The notes: a model not told the origin generated them from the letters alone. A stretch of DNA of 40,797 nt from Rhypophila decipiens (GCA_033297075.1 MU858306.1:1-40797), one strand, 5' to 3'. Positions 1 to 9,976 are shown, counted from the stretch's first letter. Numbers and translations are program-made.

Positions 1-118
1 AATCTGGAAGAGGAATGTATTATAGTTAGCGGTTAGTATGGAGAATGCAAGGGAGGTTTTGGCAACTGCAGTCGTGAAAAAGGCTTATGTCCAGTAGTTT
101 GGTGGTTGGGGTGGAATT

Positions 119-282
119 GCTGGCTTACGTAACATTGGCGGGACCCGCGAAATTTTAGATTCGCGGGTACCCGCGAACCTATTGGGCCCCGGGTGGGATA
201 GCGGGCTTACATAATGCGCACGGGTACCCGTGAAATTTTAGAGACACGGGTACCCGTGTCCCTATGGGCCCCCCACCCAGGC
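119..282. repeat. Two diverged ~82-bp direct repeats containing GGTACC palindromes
   Basis: Two copies with a period of 82-83 bp begin near 121 and 203. Each starts with GGCTTAC, has a palindrome, then AAATTTTAGA (150-159 and 233-242), a second palindrome, then a TATGGGCCCC-like end. In copy 2 the palindrome CACGGGTACCCGTG occurs on both sides of the AAATTTTAGA spacer. In copy 1 the equivalent arms are GCGGGACCCGCG and CGCGGGTACCCGCG. Paired palindromes of this kind recall subterminal repeats of hAT-type DNA transposons or a MITE, but no terminal repeat pair, target duplication or transposase is visible. The repeat is seen directly; the transposon origin is inference. Confidence 0.6.
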
Positions 283-739
283 AGCAGACGCAAGCACCCT
301 AAGACCACCCGAAACGAACTTCTCATTTACGAATATTGTTAGTTGCTTCATGGTTCGAACAGTTAGTCTGAATTTCCCGGATATCAAGAACGGTATAGAG
401 CCGCTGCCTGAAGCACTTTGGGTTGTGCTAGAGCCAACACGCGGGGAAGAGATTCGAAAGACTCCTCACGGTACACCGCATCTCCAACCTGCTGCTTTTG
501 CCGGATATTAAGTGCATCGGACCTTAACCGTAGTTTCGCCCCCAATCTTTCAGTAGTATATTACGAAGCTGCCTAGAGAAGTGCCTTGGGCTAATTGCGG
601 CGTAGCACAAAGCCTCTCAACAGGGAATCTTTCCCCTTGAGCTCCTTTTTATATCAACTGGTGGAGCTCAGTTTCCCAAGCCCGGCGTTTCAGCAACTCG
701 TTTCCAAGGTCCCGTCCCAGCATAAACCTTCTCCCGATC
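283..739. other. Spacer with no supported gene
   Basis: No reading frame here has a recognisable product. A short frame at 595-798 overlaps the membrane-protein remnant that follows and could be more decayed upstream sequence of it, but I see no motif. Confidence 0.4.
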
Positions 740-1255
740 ATGGTCGACCAAGCTCCAGGCAAAGAAGACCATGGAGAAGATCCTGGAGGATGCCATAGGC
801 TTGCTTCACTTCCAGCTTACCGAAGCAGTGTCGCCTCTCCCATCACCTTGGAGACAGTCCCCGAGCCACCTCCAACCTCATGTAATTCCAGCACAGCCGA
901 GTTGTTATCAAGCATCCGACCAACACAAGCTCTCGTCACAGAGACGTACATCAGAGTCAGGTGGCAATGGCTGATTCTACCCATCCTCGAGACTGTCTTG
1001 ACAGCTGGCATGCTAATCATTACCATCGTGGTGGACCGACGGTCTGGCTACCCGCTTCTCAAGAGCTCCTCGTTAGGACTGCTATTTTACGGACTGCGAA
1101 GATCGAACTTGGCTGTCGATATCGAACAGGCCGTCAGCATGACTAACAGAGGCAGCAAATCTAACAAATTGGAAAGCATTGTTGAGAAATTGGTGGTGCA
1201 ATTCAAGGCCGACACGAACGGCAACCTCGGGTTCTATCACAACCGCCAAGCGTGA
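740..1255 (+). pseudogene. Remnant of a fungal DUF3176-like membrane protein (C-terminal part)
   Basis: The frame ends with about 100 residues that look like the C-terminus of the large fungal DUF3176-type membrane proteins. These start at ETYIRVRWQW, followed by a hydrophobic segment (residues ~78-95), a short loop, and KSSSLGLLFYGL. Family members are usually several hundred residues long with membrane helices near the N-terminus. Here only 171 codons remain, the first ~70 do not fit the family, and a related-looking stretch (MEKILEDAIG, from 771) is in another frame. That suggests both 5' truncation and a frameshift. The family assignment is from memory of its C-terminal pattern. A short independent gene is the alternative. 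Confidence 0.4.
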
Positions 1256-1479
1256 TCTCTTCTTGTAGCTCGGGTGGTATCGTCAACCCCGAAGCAGAGG
1301 CGGATATCTTTTTTGGACGAAAAGTAACCCAACGCCTTGGTCCTCTCCCTAATCGACACTCTGAGCCTGTCCTCGCCCTTGTCCTCGCCACCTGACCGAT
1401 GGCCCGAGTATGGCCCTCCACCTCTGAACCTTTTCCTCCTCCGAGACACGTCCGAGGATGGACGTCCATCCTACGCCTC

Positions 1480-2246
1480 GGCAGAACAGCAAGTGCTGCT
1501 CATAGGCCAGGTCGAATCCCCACGCAAACCGAGCAGATGATGTCGGCGTGGAAGATAGCCGTCGTCGTCGGGATTCATAAGCCAGTGGGGAGTTGGGAAA
1601 ACATCGCCAGTCGTATCCGTGATCCCAGCAGCCCACCCCCGCCCCGCAATTATTGCACTCCCCGCCGGCCATGAACGCAATCATGTCCACGGTTGTGACG
1701 TTCACCTTGAGAGACACGGGATGATGGGGTCATCAAATGTGTTCCCGGGCACGACGGGAAGTCTTGGGCAGGATGATCGAAAAGTATCGATTCGTCTTGC
1801 GCAGACGCGTCGCTTGGATGAACCTGTCGGGATTCAACAGCACGTTACTAAACTCCCATATTTGTGTTTTGACCATTCCTTCCTGCTCGCAGGGATGCCG
1901 TTCCCGGCTGGGGCCGACTCGAAATCGTACTCGGTGCATCGGACTCTTTGGTGGCGTTTTTATCTCCGTTCTTGTTCTCCGAGGCGGGGTATGGCGACGC
2001 TTTGACGAAGCAATATTCTCCACTGTTGAGGTTGGAATCTTGTTTGAGCAGCTGGATGATCATGTGCCAGAGTTCGAGGGGTAGTCCGAGGCCCTTGGGC
2101 CCATGGGCGCGGATGCCCCGGCTGCCGGTTGTGGCGATGAGGTGGCTGAGGAAGTTTTCGCCGACACGCGTTAGATCTAGGAGGTGTAGGCAGGTGGTGA
2201 GATTCGATTTCTCGGAGTTGGGGTCGCCGACTGTGGCTGGGCGCAT
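1480..2246 (-). pseudogene. Degraded copy A of a small F-box-like gene family
   Basis: Reading from 2246 leftwards, the first ~80 residues match the N-terminus of the gene at 7145-8166. Shared features are the MRPAT start, LHLLDLTRVGENFLSHLIAT, a GPKGLG turn, LPLELWHMIIQLLK (an F-box-like helix) and YCFVKASP. After that the frame drifts and stops at 1848. The C-terminal half reappears in other frames: DDPIIPCLS near 1700-1740 on the minus strand, then a cysteine cluster CNNCGAGVGC that parallels DPIIPCL and CQAC in copy B. At least one frameshift is therefore needed, so this copy is probably dead. It is inverted relative to copy B, with about 5 kb between them. Molecular function is unknown. 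Confidence 0.5.
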
Positions 2247-2810
2247 TGTTGATATTTGGAGGTGTGCTGCGCGTCTGCCGAGAAGCTCTTCGTCGTTTGG
2301 TTGAGGAGTTCTTGACAGTTGTTTGAGGAGAAAGTTTCCGGAAGAAGAAAGGAGCCGGCAATGGGCTGATCAGCTGTAGATTTAAGTTTCCACCGGAATC
2401 GGTGGCTGGCAAATTTATGGGGACGGAAAGAATAGAGTTTTGGATGAACCGAGGTCTCCTCTGATGTGTGGATTCTACAGGTACGGCCAGTACCAGACGC
2501 TGAAAATGGTAAGCGGGTGTGGGAAATGTCGAGACTAGAAGTCGGATTCTCATTTTCTAACACCGGAAACAGTCGATCTTCTCGCTGTAGTCAACAGTGC
2601 CCCCAGCAGGAGGGATCTTGTTACCACACAAACGTGCTTTAGCCTTTTGTTAATTCTTTTTTTGGGGAGCTGTTAACCATACTGGTAAGCTGCTGGCTCG
2701 CATGGCAGTTGACCTCTTTTCTTTCCGGGTCCTCTGCGTGGTTTATCCTCCCTCGCGCATATGTATAAAAGGCTCCATATAGTCTAGCCCATTAAGTTTG
2801 TTCCTCGTCT
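2247..2810. other. Intergenic spacer
   Basis: This holds the 5' flank of copy A and the 3' flank of the left CFEM gene. A plus-strand TATAAAAGG at 2764-2772 has no plus-strand gene behind it. Nothing else is supported. Confidence 0.5.
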
Positions 2811-3629
2811 TTATAATGCAAACTCGACTGGTAAAATTATCGCAAGTGCAATAAAAATAACGACCGGCACCCCGAGCCACCAGCCGTTGCCCTCATCATT
2901 ATAAGTCAACACGCCCAAGGTAATGATGCTTACAAGCGCGACCAGCGTGACGACGACGGGCACCGCTATCCTAGTATCATGCACCATCTTGATGTACTTG
3001 TCATACCCCTCTTGATCATAGCTGTCCGTCTCTCCCAGCTTGCATATAGTATCCCTCCACGCATCGGGCTGGAAAGAGGATTGCATCTTCTTGACACAGT
3101 TATTACCCGTCAGGCAGTTGGACGCCGCATCGAGGAGCGCTTTGCGATCGAGCACGCAGAAGCAGTTACGCGTCGGGTTGCGGCAGCCCATGGTGCTCAG
3201 CTGGGCAAACATGCACTGCTGCATACACTGCGGTATTGTCCTGGCGTTGATCTCGGGCACGACGCCGCTGCAGGCGCCGGCGAACCAGTCCTCGGCGTCG
3301 TACCAGCAGTTGTCCTCGTCGGACGGGGCCGAGGGGACGCACTGAAGCGGCGTCGGGGCTTCTTTACAGAGGCAGTCGGTCGTCAGGTGTGGAGTGCCGC
3401 TGCACCCGAGTCGCGAGGGGGAGAGCTGGTTCGACGTGATGCAGCTCGTGACGGCGCAGGGAGGAAAACCTGTCGCGTCGATCTCGCCGACTTTTGTCAC
3501 GTTGCTGGCCCGCGGCCGGAGCAAGCGCGGACTCGGCGGGTCCTGTATATTGGTTATCGCATCGGATTGTGGAAGGAAGGAAGCCAAGATGGAAAAGGCG
3601 GTGAATCGTGTTGTGCAGAAGTGACGCAT
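2811..3629 (-). CDS. Membrane-anchored protein with two CFEM-like eight-cysteine modules
   Basis: A 272-residue product if started at the ATG at 3629. An upstream ATG at 3692 would put 21 polar residues before the signal peptide, so the inner start was chosen. Residues 1-24 form a signal peptide. Two extracellular modules of eight cysteines follow: C58, 63, 76, 86, 88, 97, 108, 120 and C135, 139, 149, 156, 158, 172, 178, 196. The CxC pairs and CMQQC spacing are CFEM-like. The C-terminus has two hydrophobic segments (~222-242 and ~253-270), so the protein is likely held in the plasma membrane. CFEM proteins act in haem/iron capture, wall structure or host sensing; which applies here is unknown. 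The gene is divergent to a clear paralogue at 4227 that shares the ED-W-F between modules and RNCFC in module 2. Confidence 0.85.
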   Translation of the reverse strand: MRHFCTTRFTAFSILASFLPQSDAITNIQDPPSPRLLRPRASNVTKVGEIDATGFPPCAVTSCITSNQLSPSRLGCSGTPHLTTDCLCKEAPTPLQCVPSAPSDEDNCWYDAEDWFAGACSGVVPEINARTIPQCMQQCMFAQLSTMGCRNPTRNCFCVLDRKALLDAASNCLTGNNCVKKMQSSFQPDAWRDTICKLGETDSYDQEGYDKYIKMVHDTRIAVPVVVTLVALVSIITLGVLTYNDEGNGWWLGVPVVIFIALAIILPVEFAL

Positions 3630-4226
3630 GGTGTGCGGTCGCGATTTCGTCACCCTAGCAGTGTCAGAAAAATTCTCAGATGTTGAGAACAAACCAAAGT
3701 GAGAATCGAAGCGCGACAGCTGCGAGACACGAAAGGAAGGATATCGCAGAACGTCGTTGGAGTTGTCTTATCTGCACCGCCCCGTTCGCATCGTACCCAG
3801 AGCCTCTTTCTTCCCTTTTAGGAAACCCCCTCCCGCTTGTGGCTTTCATGATCTGTCCCATGGAGTCCGTATCTGCCTTGCTATGGTTGTGGCTTCCCTG
3901 GGGCGGTTTTGTCATTGGCTGTTCAAGACTGGCATCGCTTGGGGCTGTTTTGAGGGACCTATCAGATGGACATATTGCCAATATAACGAGTTTACCACAC
4001 CATCACGATGCATCTCAGCCCACGCCACAAGCCAGATGCTGACCTCGGGGCTCTTCTGCTTTTCTTGCGACCAAGAACGAGCCAAAATCGGGAATTAGAA
4101 ATGCTAAAGATGGTGTGGCACAGCTGAGCCCATTGGCGGCGGGGAGGGTACATACAGTTAGTCCATGTCACCTCCTCTGGTGTTTCTAGTCACGAACTGC
4201 AAATATCATCACAAAATTTCGATATC
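3630..4226. promoter_or_regulatory. Shared divergent promoter region of the two CFEM-like genes
   Basis: About 0.6 kb separates the two start codons of the head-to-head pair, so both promoters must lie here. No confident TATA box or repeated operator was found. Reading frames across it (for example 3680-4042 plus) have no recognisable product. Co-regulation of the pair is inferred only from the layout. Confidence 0.5.
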
Positions 4227-5129
4227 ATGGCTTGTCCGGCACCAAAGCACATCTCCATGACGACCATCTATAACCTTTTGTCCTTCCTTGCCATCTCGAA
4301 CAACCTCCAGGGCTTCGTTGCAGGATCCGAGGTCGACATCCAAAAACTGCCGCAATGCGCCTGGGCCAACTGCTTCCCCTACCATTCATCAGCGATAGGG
4401 TGCTCGTCACTATCCAAGGACTGCTTTTGCCATGCCCTGGCGCCGGTCAACTGCGCAGCCAAGAATTGCACAGGCAATGAATGGTACGCGGTAGAAGACT
4501 GGTTCAACTCGGAATGTCCAAACCCCACCAACGTCACGCTCCAGCGACTCCCCCAGTGCTCGAGGAAGTGCGTCCGAGACTCTCTGATCCCCGAGTACTG
4601 CCAATCCCAGTTGACTAGGAACTGCTTCTGCCGGCTCGAGACCGAATTCGAGCGACTCACGCCATGCATCACTGACGGGTGCAACGCGACGACTTCAGAG
4701 TCGGAGGCAAACGAGACGCTGTCGAGATTCTACCGGAACACCTGTGTCTACCAGCCGACGGTAGACGGAAACGGGGTCTCGGGTAACTCGTATGGAGTTT
4801 CGGACGGTGGTCCAGGCGGCGACGAGGTAGTATACGCGCCCAAGTCTCCGGATCCTACGGATCCATCCCCGCCCGAGAGGGTAAATCTGATTGCTGGATT
4901 GACATCCAGCTTCCTCGCGTTTTTTGTCGTCGTGGTGGCAGTTTGGATATGGCTCTCAAGGCATCGTGCTAAGGTAAGGCCCCGGGCTGGCATCTAGGGA
5001 ATCCTGGAGCATCAAAGATATAGTTGACTAACTTGAACACTCCATGAATAGAGCGGCAAAAAGCTCCCATGGGGTGACTTTTTCGATCCTCCCGCGCCAC
5101 CTCCCTACTCGGTTGACCCGCCAAACTGA
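4227..5129 (+). CDS. Membrane-anchored protein with two CFEM-like modules and a PPPY tail
   Basis: Two exons: 4227-4973 and 5052-5129. The intron 4974-5051 is 78 nt, GTAAGG...TAG, with a TTGACTAAC branch site. The product is 274 residues; a start at 4257 (M11) is also possible. A signal peptide spans about residues 11-33. Module 1 has C44, 49, 59, 66, 68, 76, 81, 97 and module 2 has C111, 115, 125, 133, 135, 147, 152, 173, mirroring the divergent neighbour. An acidic/Pro linker leads to one membrane helix (~221-243) and a basic stop-transfer. Without splicing the protein ends after RAKVRPRAGI. With splicing it gains a 25-residue cytoplasmic tail containing PPPY (265-268), a classic WW-domain ligand as bound by Rsp5/NEDD4 ubiquitin ligases. 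The tail suggests regulated endocytosis or signalling; that is inference. Confidence 0.86.
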
Positions 5130-5379
5130 ACAACTAGATATCTTGGCTTGTATCTTTTTCATAATACAGCACCGATATAATATGCAACCAGAGACAGACT
5201 CGGATGGGGTTGATATAACATAACTTGATTCCAATACCATATTACATATACACCCTAACTCCATCATTCAAACAATAGCCACCGTGTCTCATCGTGTACA
5301 TATGCAGGATATTTCCGGTACAGTCACTAGGTAGATCGTTCAATCAACCGAGCATTCAATGATACATTCGGAGCATTCG

Positions 5380-6738
5380 TTAGCGTGGTCCAGCTGGCGT
5401 ATTTGGGTCGACAGCAAATACCGACTTCTTCTGATAGTCCTCATTTGTCCATTCGTACTCGTCCACCCGGCGCTCCTGGTACGGGTCAAAACCAGCCGGC
5501 TTTTGTTCCTCCTCGACATCGCTAAACGACCACTCATCTTCCTGGGCCCCTAGCTCACGGATAGTCGTCACTTCCTGGTTCCGTCTCGAGTCGCCAGCGT
5601 TGCAGGTCTCCAAGGCCCCCAAGGTCTCATCTACGCTGCCCACACGATTGGTGCCGCGGATCTGCTTCCAGCTCTTGCCTACAGCAACCGTTCGTAGATC
5701 ACTTTCGAGGTAGTGCATATACCTATCTGTCTGATAGTCCACGCCCTTCCCACGCCGAGCAATCACCAGGACCTCTCGTTCCACCGACGACATGATTTCT
5801 TCGTCCCTGGTCTCGCCATACCTCTTGCCGTTGCAGGAATGCTGTTGCACATATGGTTCCCAGTTGGACGGATCGGCCATCAAGCTGGCGTGGCGCGACA
5901 GCTTGCCACCTGCTTTCCTGGATCGGTAGACCGCCACGGAAGGATGCGAACGAGGCCCGTCACGAAGATCCAAATCCTGTTGCCAGCTCGCTGGTTGGTG
6001 CCTTCTGAAGTACCAATCCGACAGGGTTCGTTGTCGTACCAGACCTATAAACCTGCCTCTGCAACTGTAATTCGAACTCCAGCTGTAGCCGAGCAGTTCC
6101 GAGCTGCAGCTCAGAAAGCGGAGCTCCCTCCAGCCCTCCGAGTCACGTATTGAACTGTTGAGGGTGGCGTAGTCAGTCTCGGGCACTTTCCCGTGGCTCA
6201 AGACGGTCAGAACATCGAGCTGCAGTCCTGGGAGATACTTCAGGAGATAAGACAGAGGGTAGTTGCACACCCAGCGAATGGGGATCACAGGGTCAGCGTG
6301 GGCGAGCCCCGAGTCGTTTGCGTAGAGGGGAACAGGCTTGGCACGCACGCGGACATGGCGCACCTCGGAGATGACACTGGGCGGGAAGGACGTCAGCATG
6401 TCCATCATGGTAAGGGGATCCTCGAAGTTGAAGAGGACATGGCGGAGCCATCGATGGCCGATTTCTGCCTTGATGCGGCGGCACGTCCGAAGCAGGGCGA
6501 GTGCTTCTGGGCGGGGCTTGACCCTGACTCTGTTGAAAGAAGGCTCGCCGTAGCTGAGGCGCGTCCGCGAAAGTACTCGCTCGTATATCATGTCGCGCAT
6601 TTCTTGGGCGATTCTGGAAAAGAGCGGGCTGGAATCTTGCGGCAGGATTGGTCCACGCTGAGCACTGAGTGCGAAGGCGCCATCGGAATCTCGCTTTTCA
6701 TCTTCTGTCGACTTTTTGGAATTGATATTGCTGGCCAT
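5380..6738 (-). CDS. 2EXR/F-box-like fungal protein of unknown function
   Basis: An intronless frame of 452 residues. The N-terminal part has the pattern of the fungal 2EXR/DUF7730 group: SPLFSRIAQEMRDMIYERVL (37-56), an F-box-like helix normally written LPxEIRxxIYxxxL, followed by ALLRTCRRIKAE (81-92). Residues after ~270 are polar, charged and likely disordered. No catalytic motif, signal peptide or membrane segment is visible. The group is large, expanded in filamentous fungi and mostly uncharacterised; a link to ubiquitin ligase adaptors is only by analogy. Its start faces copy B of the small gene family across 406 bp, so the two may share a promoter region. Confidence 0.62.
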   Translation of the reverse strand: MASNINSKKSTEDEKRDSDGAFALSAQRGPILPQDSSPLFSRIAQEMRDMIYERVLSRTRLSYGEPSFNRVRVKPRPEALALLRTCRRIKAEIGHRWLRHVLFNFEDPLTMMDMLTSFPPSVISEVRHVRVRAKPVPLYANDSGLAHADPVIPIRWVCNYPLSYLLKYLPGLQLDVLTVLSHGKVPETDYATLNSSIRDSEGWRELRFLSCSSELLGYSWSSNYSCRGRFIGLVRQRTLSDWYFRRHQPASWQQDLDLRDGPRSHPSVAVYRSRKAGGKLSRHASLMADPSNWEPYVQQHSCNGKRYGETRDEEIMSSVEREVLVIARRGKGVDYQTDRYMHYLESDLRTVAVGKSWKQIRGTNRVGSVDETLGALETCNAGDSRRNQEVTTIRELGAQEDEWSFSDVEEEQKPAGFDPYQERRVDEYEWTNEDYQKKSVFAVDPNTPAGPR

Positions 6739-7144
6739 TGCGAGTTCAGCCGTGGTAGAGCTGAAGTGGTTTGAACGAGTTGAAGCGATGCCAGAATTTT
6801 TAATAATCGAGTTGGTTTGAAAGTCGATGGGGCGGTGAGTATTGGAGGAAGGATTGCGGGAAAGGGAACCAATTGCTAGCTAGCTTTTTTTATTCTGATG
6901 AGTTAGGAGCACCGGCAATCGGGTCTAAACCCGGTCTGTTGCCGACGCCGACGCCACCTAAACTTTGTTGCCTTTCCCCGCCACAGCACACAAATCGGCA
7001 AGAAAAAAACAGCGTTGAACCGAATTCTCATCCCGGCAAGAAAATCTTCTTCCACTGCCCAGCAGTTCAGACCTCGGCATCCCCAAGAAAAGCGACCAAC
7101 TGCCGAAGCAGCCCATCCGATTCCATTGATCCCTGACCATCACG
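6739..7144. promoter_or_regulatory. Divergent spacer between the 2EXR-like gene and copy B
   Basis: This 406-bp gap separates two opposed start codons (6738 minus, 7145 plus). The reading frame at 6873-7136 shows no motif. No specific element was identified. Confidence 0.4.
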
Positions 7145-8166
7145 ATGCGCCCAGCTACCGCTGCCGACCTCGAAGCCGCCGGCCTCGAGCTGTGGCAGGG
7201 CCTGCAACTGCTCGACCTCACTCTGGTAGGCGAGAACTTTCTCAGCCATCTCGTGGCCACCAGCGGCGGGAAACACATCCACGCTCGAGGCCCCCGAGGC
7301 CTGGGTACCACACTGCCGATCGAACTCTGGTACATGATCATTGAACTCCTAAAGAAGGATCCGAACCGCCGAAGCAGATACTGCTTCGTCAGAACCTCCC
7401 CCCCGCGCCGATCGAAGACTGGATTCTCCTCGACGCCGCCAACGCAGGCGCAACCGACAGTCACAAACCTTGTTTGCTGCCACGATACCAGCTCGACTTC
7501 AAATCCGAAGACAAGCTGCTCAAAGTCGGCGCGGGTGCGGCGCTCGAACATTTGTTGGCATCCCCCGACAAGGCTTGGACGGCGGAAGCGATTCAATCAG
7601 CTGGACTAGATGAACCCACAGCCGCACAGTTCTCGCTCTATCTTGGGATTCGCTCTTTCCGACGCTACTTGACACACCAGCAAGAAGGACACAGTAGCTG
7701 TTCACGTAGCTCTTGGGACGATTCAAGACATGGCGACGAAAGCATCTTCTTGGAAAGCTTGTTCCATCAGAACCTCGCCCAAGTTATACTTGACCGAAAG
7801 CTTGCCATGCCGTACCTGAGCCGGTACGGGGCATTCGAGGATCTTCACATCGCGCTGGCCTCCTCGACAGAATACTTTGGTCGAAGTGATGTTGTAGCAA
7901 GAGAGCCGGGCCAAGGACAGCCGCCGATCAATAGTCAACAGACGGACATGCCGGCCACTGGCAAGCCGTTCGATCCCATCATCCCTTGCCTCATGGTGGA
8001 CGTCAGCCGCCAGGATGTCGCTTTGTTTCCGCAAGGATCAAAATGCCAAGCATGCCAAGGGGTTCGACAGTATGGGATGCCGAAATGGCTGAAGATTTTC
8101 ATGGTAGACTTGGAAGCAGGGTATTTGTACGCGATCCGGCCGAGATCTTTAATAGATTATTGGTAG
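7145..8166 (+). pseudogene. Copy B of a small F-box-like gene family, apparently frameshifted
   Basis: The N-terminal ~82 residues (frame of 7145) match copy A: MRPAT, LQLLDLTLVGENFLSHLVAT, LPIELWYMIIELLK and YCFV. The rest of a plausible protein is in another frame, open from just after the in-frame stop at 7342 to 8166. It includes EDWILLDAANAG, LDFKSEDKLLKVGAGA, DPIIPCL and the pair CQAC. The switch falls at a run of seven C at 7399-7405; six C would join the halves into about 339 residues. No good splice pair bridges the break. It is either a recent pseudogene or a homopolymer error in the assembly. No enzymatic motif is recognised. Confidence 0.5.
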
Positions 8167-8524
8167 AAGAATAGAAGGACAATGAGAGTCGTCTTCCAGG
8201 CCCCTTTTATACCACCTCACGGCCTCTGTCTTTTCTTGCCCCACCTACTGTCATCATCGTGAACACCACAAGCACTGTCGGCGTTTGGTCGTGACCCCAT
8301 CCACAACAGGACATCCTCTGTCTCTTCTTTTGATATTCCTTTTCCTGATTCAATTGAAGCAAGTGGGCTCGAACCCAGCATGGCGGATCAACTCCTCCGT
8401 CAAGCAGCCCTTGAGGGATGGACTGAACTGGGGGAACTCTCTTAGCACGGAAGATAGCACATTTTGTTTAGAAAATCAGAGATTATAATACTGATTCGCT
8501 GCCTATTCTTTCCTCGCATTCGCC
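8167..8524. other. Convergent 3' spacer
   Basis: Spacer between the 3' ends of copy B and the NmrA-like gene. A small frame at 8285-8488 has no supporting feature. A B-box-like GGGTTCGAGCCC on the minus strand near 8372 lacks a tRNA fold and an A box. Confidence 0.4.
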
Positions 8525-9632
8525 TCACTCCTTTGTCGCAGCATTCCACAGCTCCTCAATCACGTCCTTCAACTCGGTCCGTAGAATCCTAACATCCTTG
8601 GTCCTCGGCTCCGGGTTCTCAAACAACTTGCCTCCTTCCAAGATGGAGTTACTCATCTCTGCAAAGGGTTTCGCCACATTGGAGGGAAAGCCGGCTGCTT
8701 CGTAGAAGCCCTGCACACCCTCCTTGGGAATCTCTCTGACCTGGATGTCCTTCTTCCCTGACACCTCTTCAAAGATCCTTTTGACGTCCTCAGTGCTGTA
8801 TTTGGGACCTTGGATCTCCAACGCATAAGGGCTGGAGCCCTCGGGTAGAGGTGAGGGCGTGCGGCTTGTTGATAGCAGTTCGCCTGCTAGGGTGGAGGCT
8901 ATGTCTTTGACTGCGATCTGTTTCGTTTGTCCATCAAATCAGTCAGCGGTTGGTGAGAAACGGCCGGTCAGACATGCAAGGGTTTACTCAAGAAAGCAGT
9001 CAAAAATAGAGAGCGCTCACATGTGGGATCTTGAATGAAGCTGGCGTAAAGATGGAAAAGAAGAAGCCGTCACTCTTGATCGTGCCGACGGCTTCGCCCC
9101 AGTTCTCCATAAAGTACGCCGGCCGGACAATGACTACTTCCTTGGCATTCTTTGTGGCCCCGAGGATCTCCTCGGCTGCGTGGTTGGTCAAGATGGCCCC
9201 CTACACCATTGCGTCAATCACTCTGTCGCTGAGCCATCAAAGAGCCAGCCGAGGGTTGGCACGTACCGTCCCCTCATCATATTGTCCGCCCATGCTGCTC
9301 AAGACCACCAGTCTCTTGACACTGATGCACGTTTCCTCGATTCTGTTGCGGACATTCCACGACACTTCCTTGGCAACGGTGAGAATATCCCGACCGTCGT
9401 ACCACATGGGCGTAATGCTGAGAATGATATCTGACCCGGCAAAGTCAAGGGTAGAGGCATCCTCGATGTCGCCTCGCTTGGCGGAAAACTTGGGGTTGGA
9501 CAGGAACTCGGCGGGGACGCGAGTCAGATTGCGGTAGAACCCCACGACAGACAGGGCGCTGGGGTCAGCGAGGAGGATGCGGATTGTCTGCGTGGCCACG
9601 CGGGTTGAGGCCGGGATTATTGTGATTTGCAT
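8525..9632 (-). CDS. NmrA-like NAD(P)-binding Rossmann protein
   Basis: Three exons on the minus strand: 9632-9267, 9200-9021 and 8917-8525. Introns are 66 nt (9201-9266, GTACGT...TAG) and 103 nt (8918-9020, GTGAGC...CAG). All joins are phase 0 and give 312 residues, the normal size for NmrA-like/isoflavone-reductase-like proteins. The N-terminal beta strand MQITIIPASTR replaces the usual glycine-rich dinucleotide loop with the degenerate version seen in fungal members. It is followed by FAGSDIILSITP, RLVVLSSMGGQYDEGT and VIVRPAYFMENWGEA, the canonical landmarks of this fold. The C-terminal domain includes ALEIQGPKYSTEDVKRIF. The family contains both redox-sensing regulators and real reductases, so the substrate is unknown. 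It is probably cytosolic. Confidence 0.9.
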
Positions 9633-9976
9633 TTTGACTTGGATACTTTTACAAGCTTGCTGTTGTTTGAATGTATGACTTGCTGAATTGAAGACGAGCA
9701 GAATGAGATGAGGGGCTTCATGTCAAAAGTGGAGATGGTGGTCTGAGGGCGTTTGAGAGGGGTTGCCAAGACCAAACACATGACAATTGAATTGTTCTCC
9801 AGTAACTCCAGCGGCGGGTCTTTGGTTATTGGCAGCGATGTAGTGAAAAGGGGGCTAGTAAACAAAGATCATGTTTATTCTCCGACGCGGCGGGGCAACT
9901 ACCACACACATTCGACTTCACTTTCACTAACAACGCGATAAAAATCACAGTTACCAGACCACACACCGCTTTGTCC
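9633..9976. other. Spacer between two minus-strand genes
   Basis: This is the 5' flank of the NmrA-like gene and the 3' flank of the SGNH-like gene. No RNA gene, repeat or further coding frame is supported. Confidence 0.4.

Noticed and set aside
1960..2563. Minus-strand frames of 197 and 128 codons overlapping copy A
   Set aside because: Low-complexity, no motif, and out of frame with the recognisable family N-terminus that starts at 2246.
2764..2772. Plus-strand TATAAAAGG
   Set aside because: A good TATA match, but no plus-strand gene follows; the next 850 bp is the minus-strand CFEM-like gene.
2979..3686. Plus-strand frame of 235 codons
   Set aside because: Antisense to the CFEM-like gene, whose two eight-cysteine modules and signal peptide clearly define the coding strand.
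7145..8166. An intron joining the two frames of copy B
   Set aside because: No consensus donor/acceptor pair with a branch site is found between YCFV and the second frame; a C-run length change is simpler.
8360..8385. B-box-like GGGTTCGAGCCC on the minus strand, possible tRNA
   Set aside because: No matching A box, the T stem pairs poorly, and no acceptor stem can be formed.
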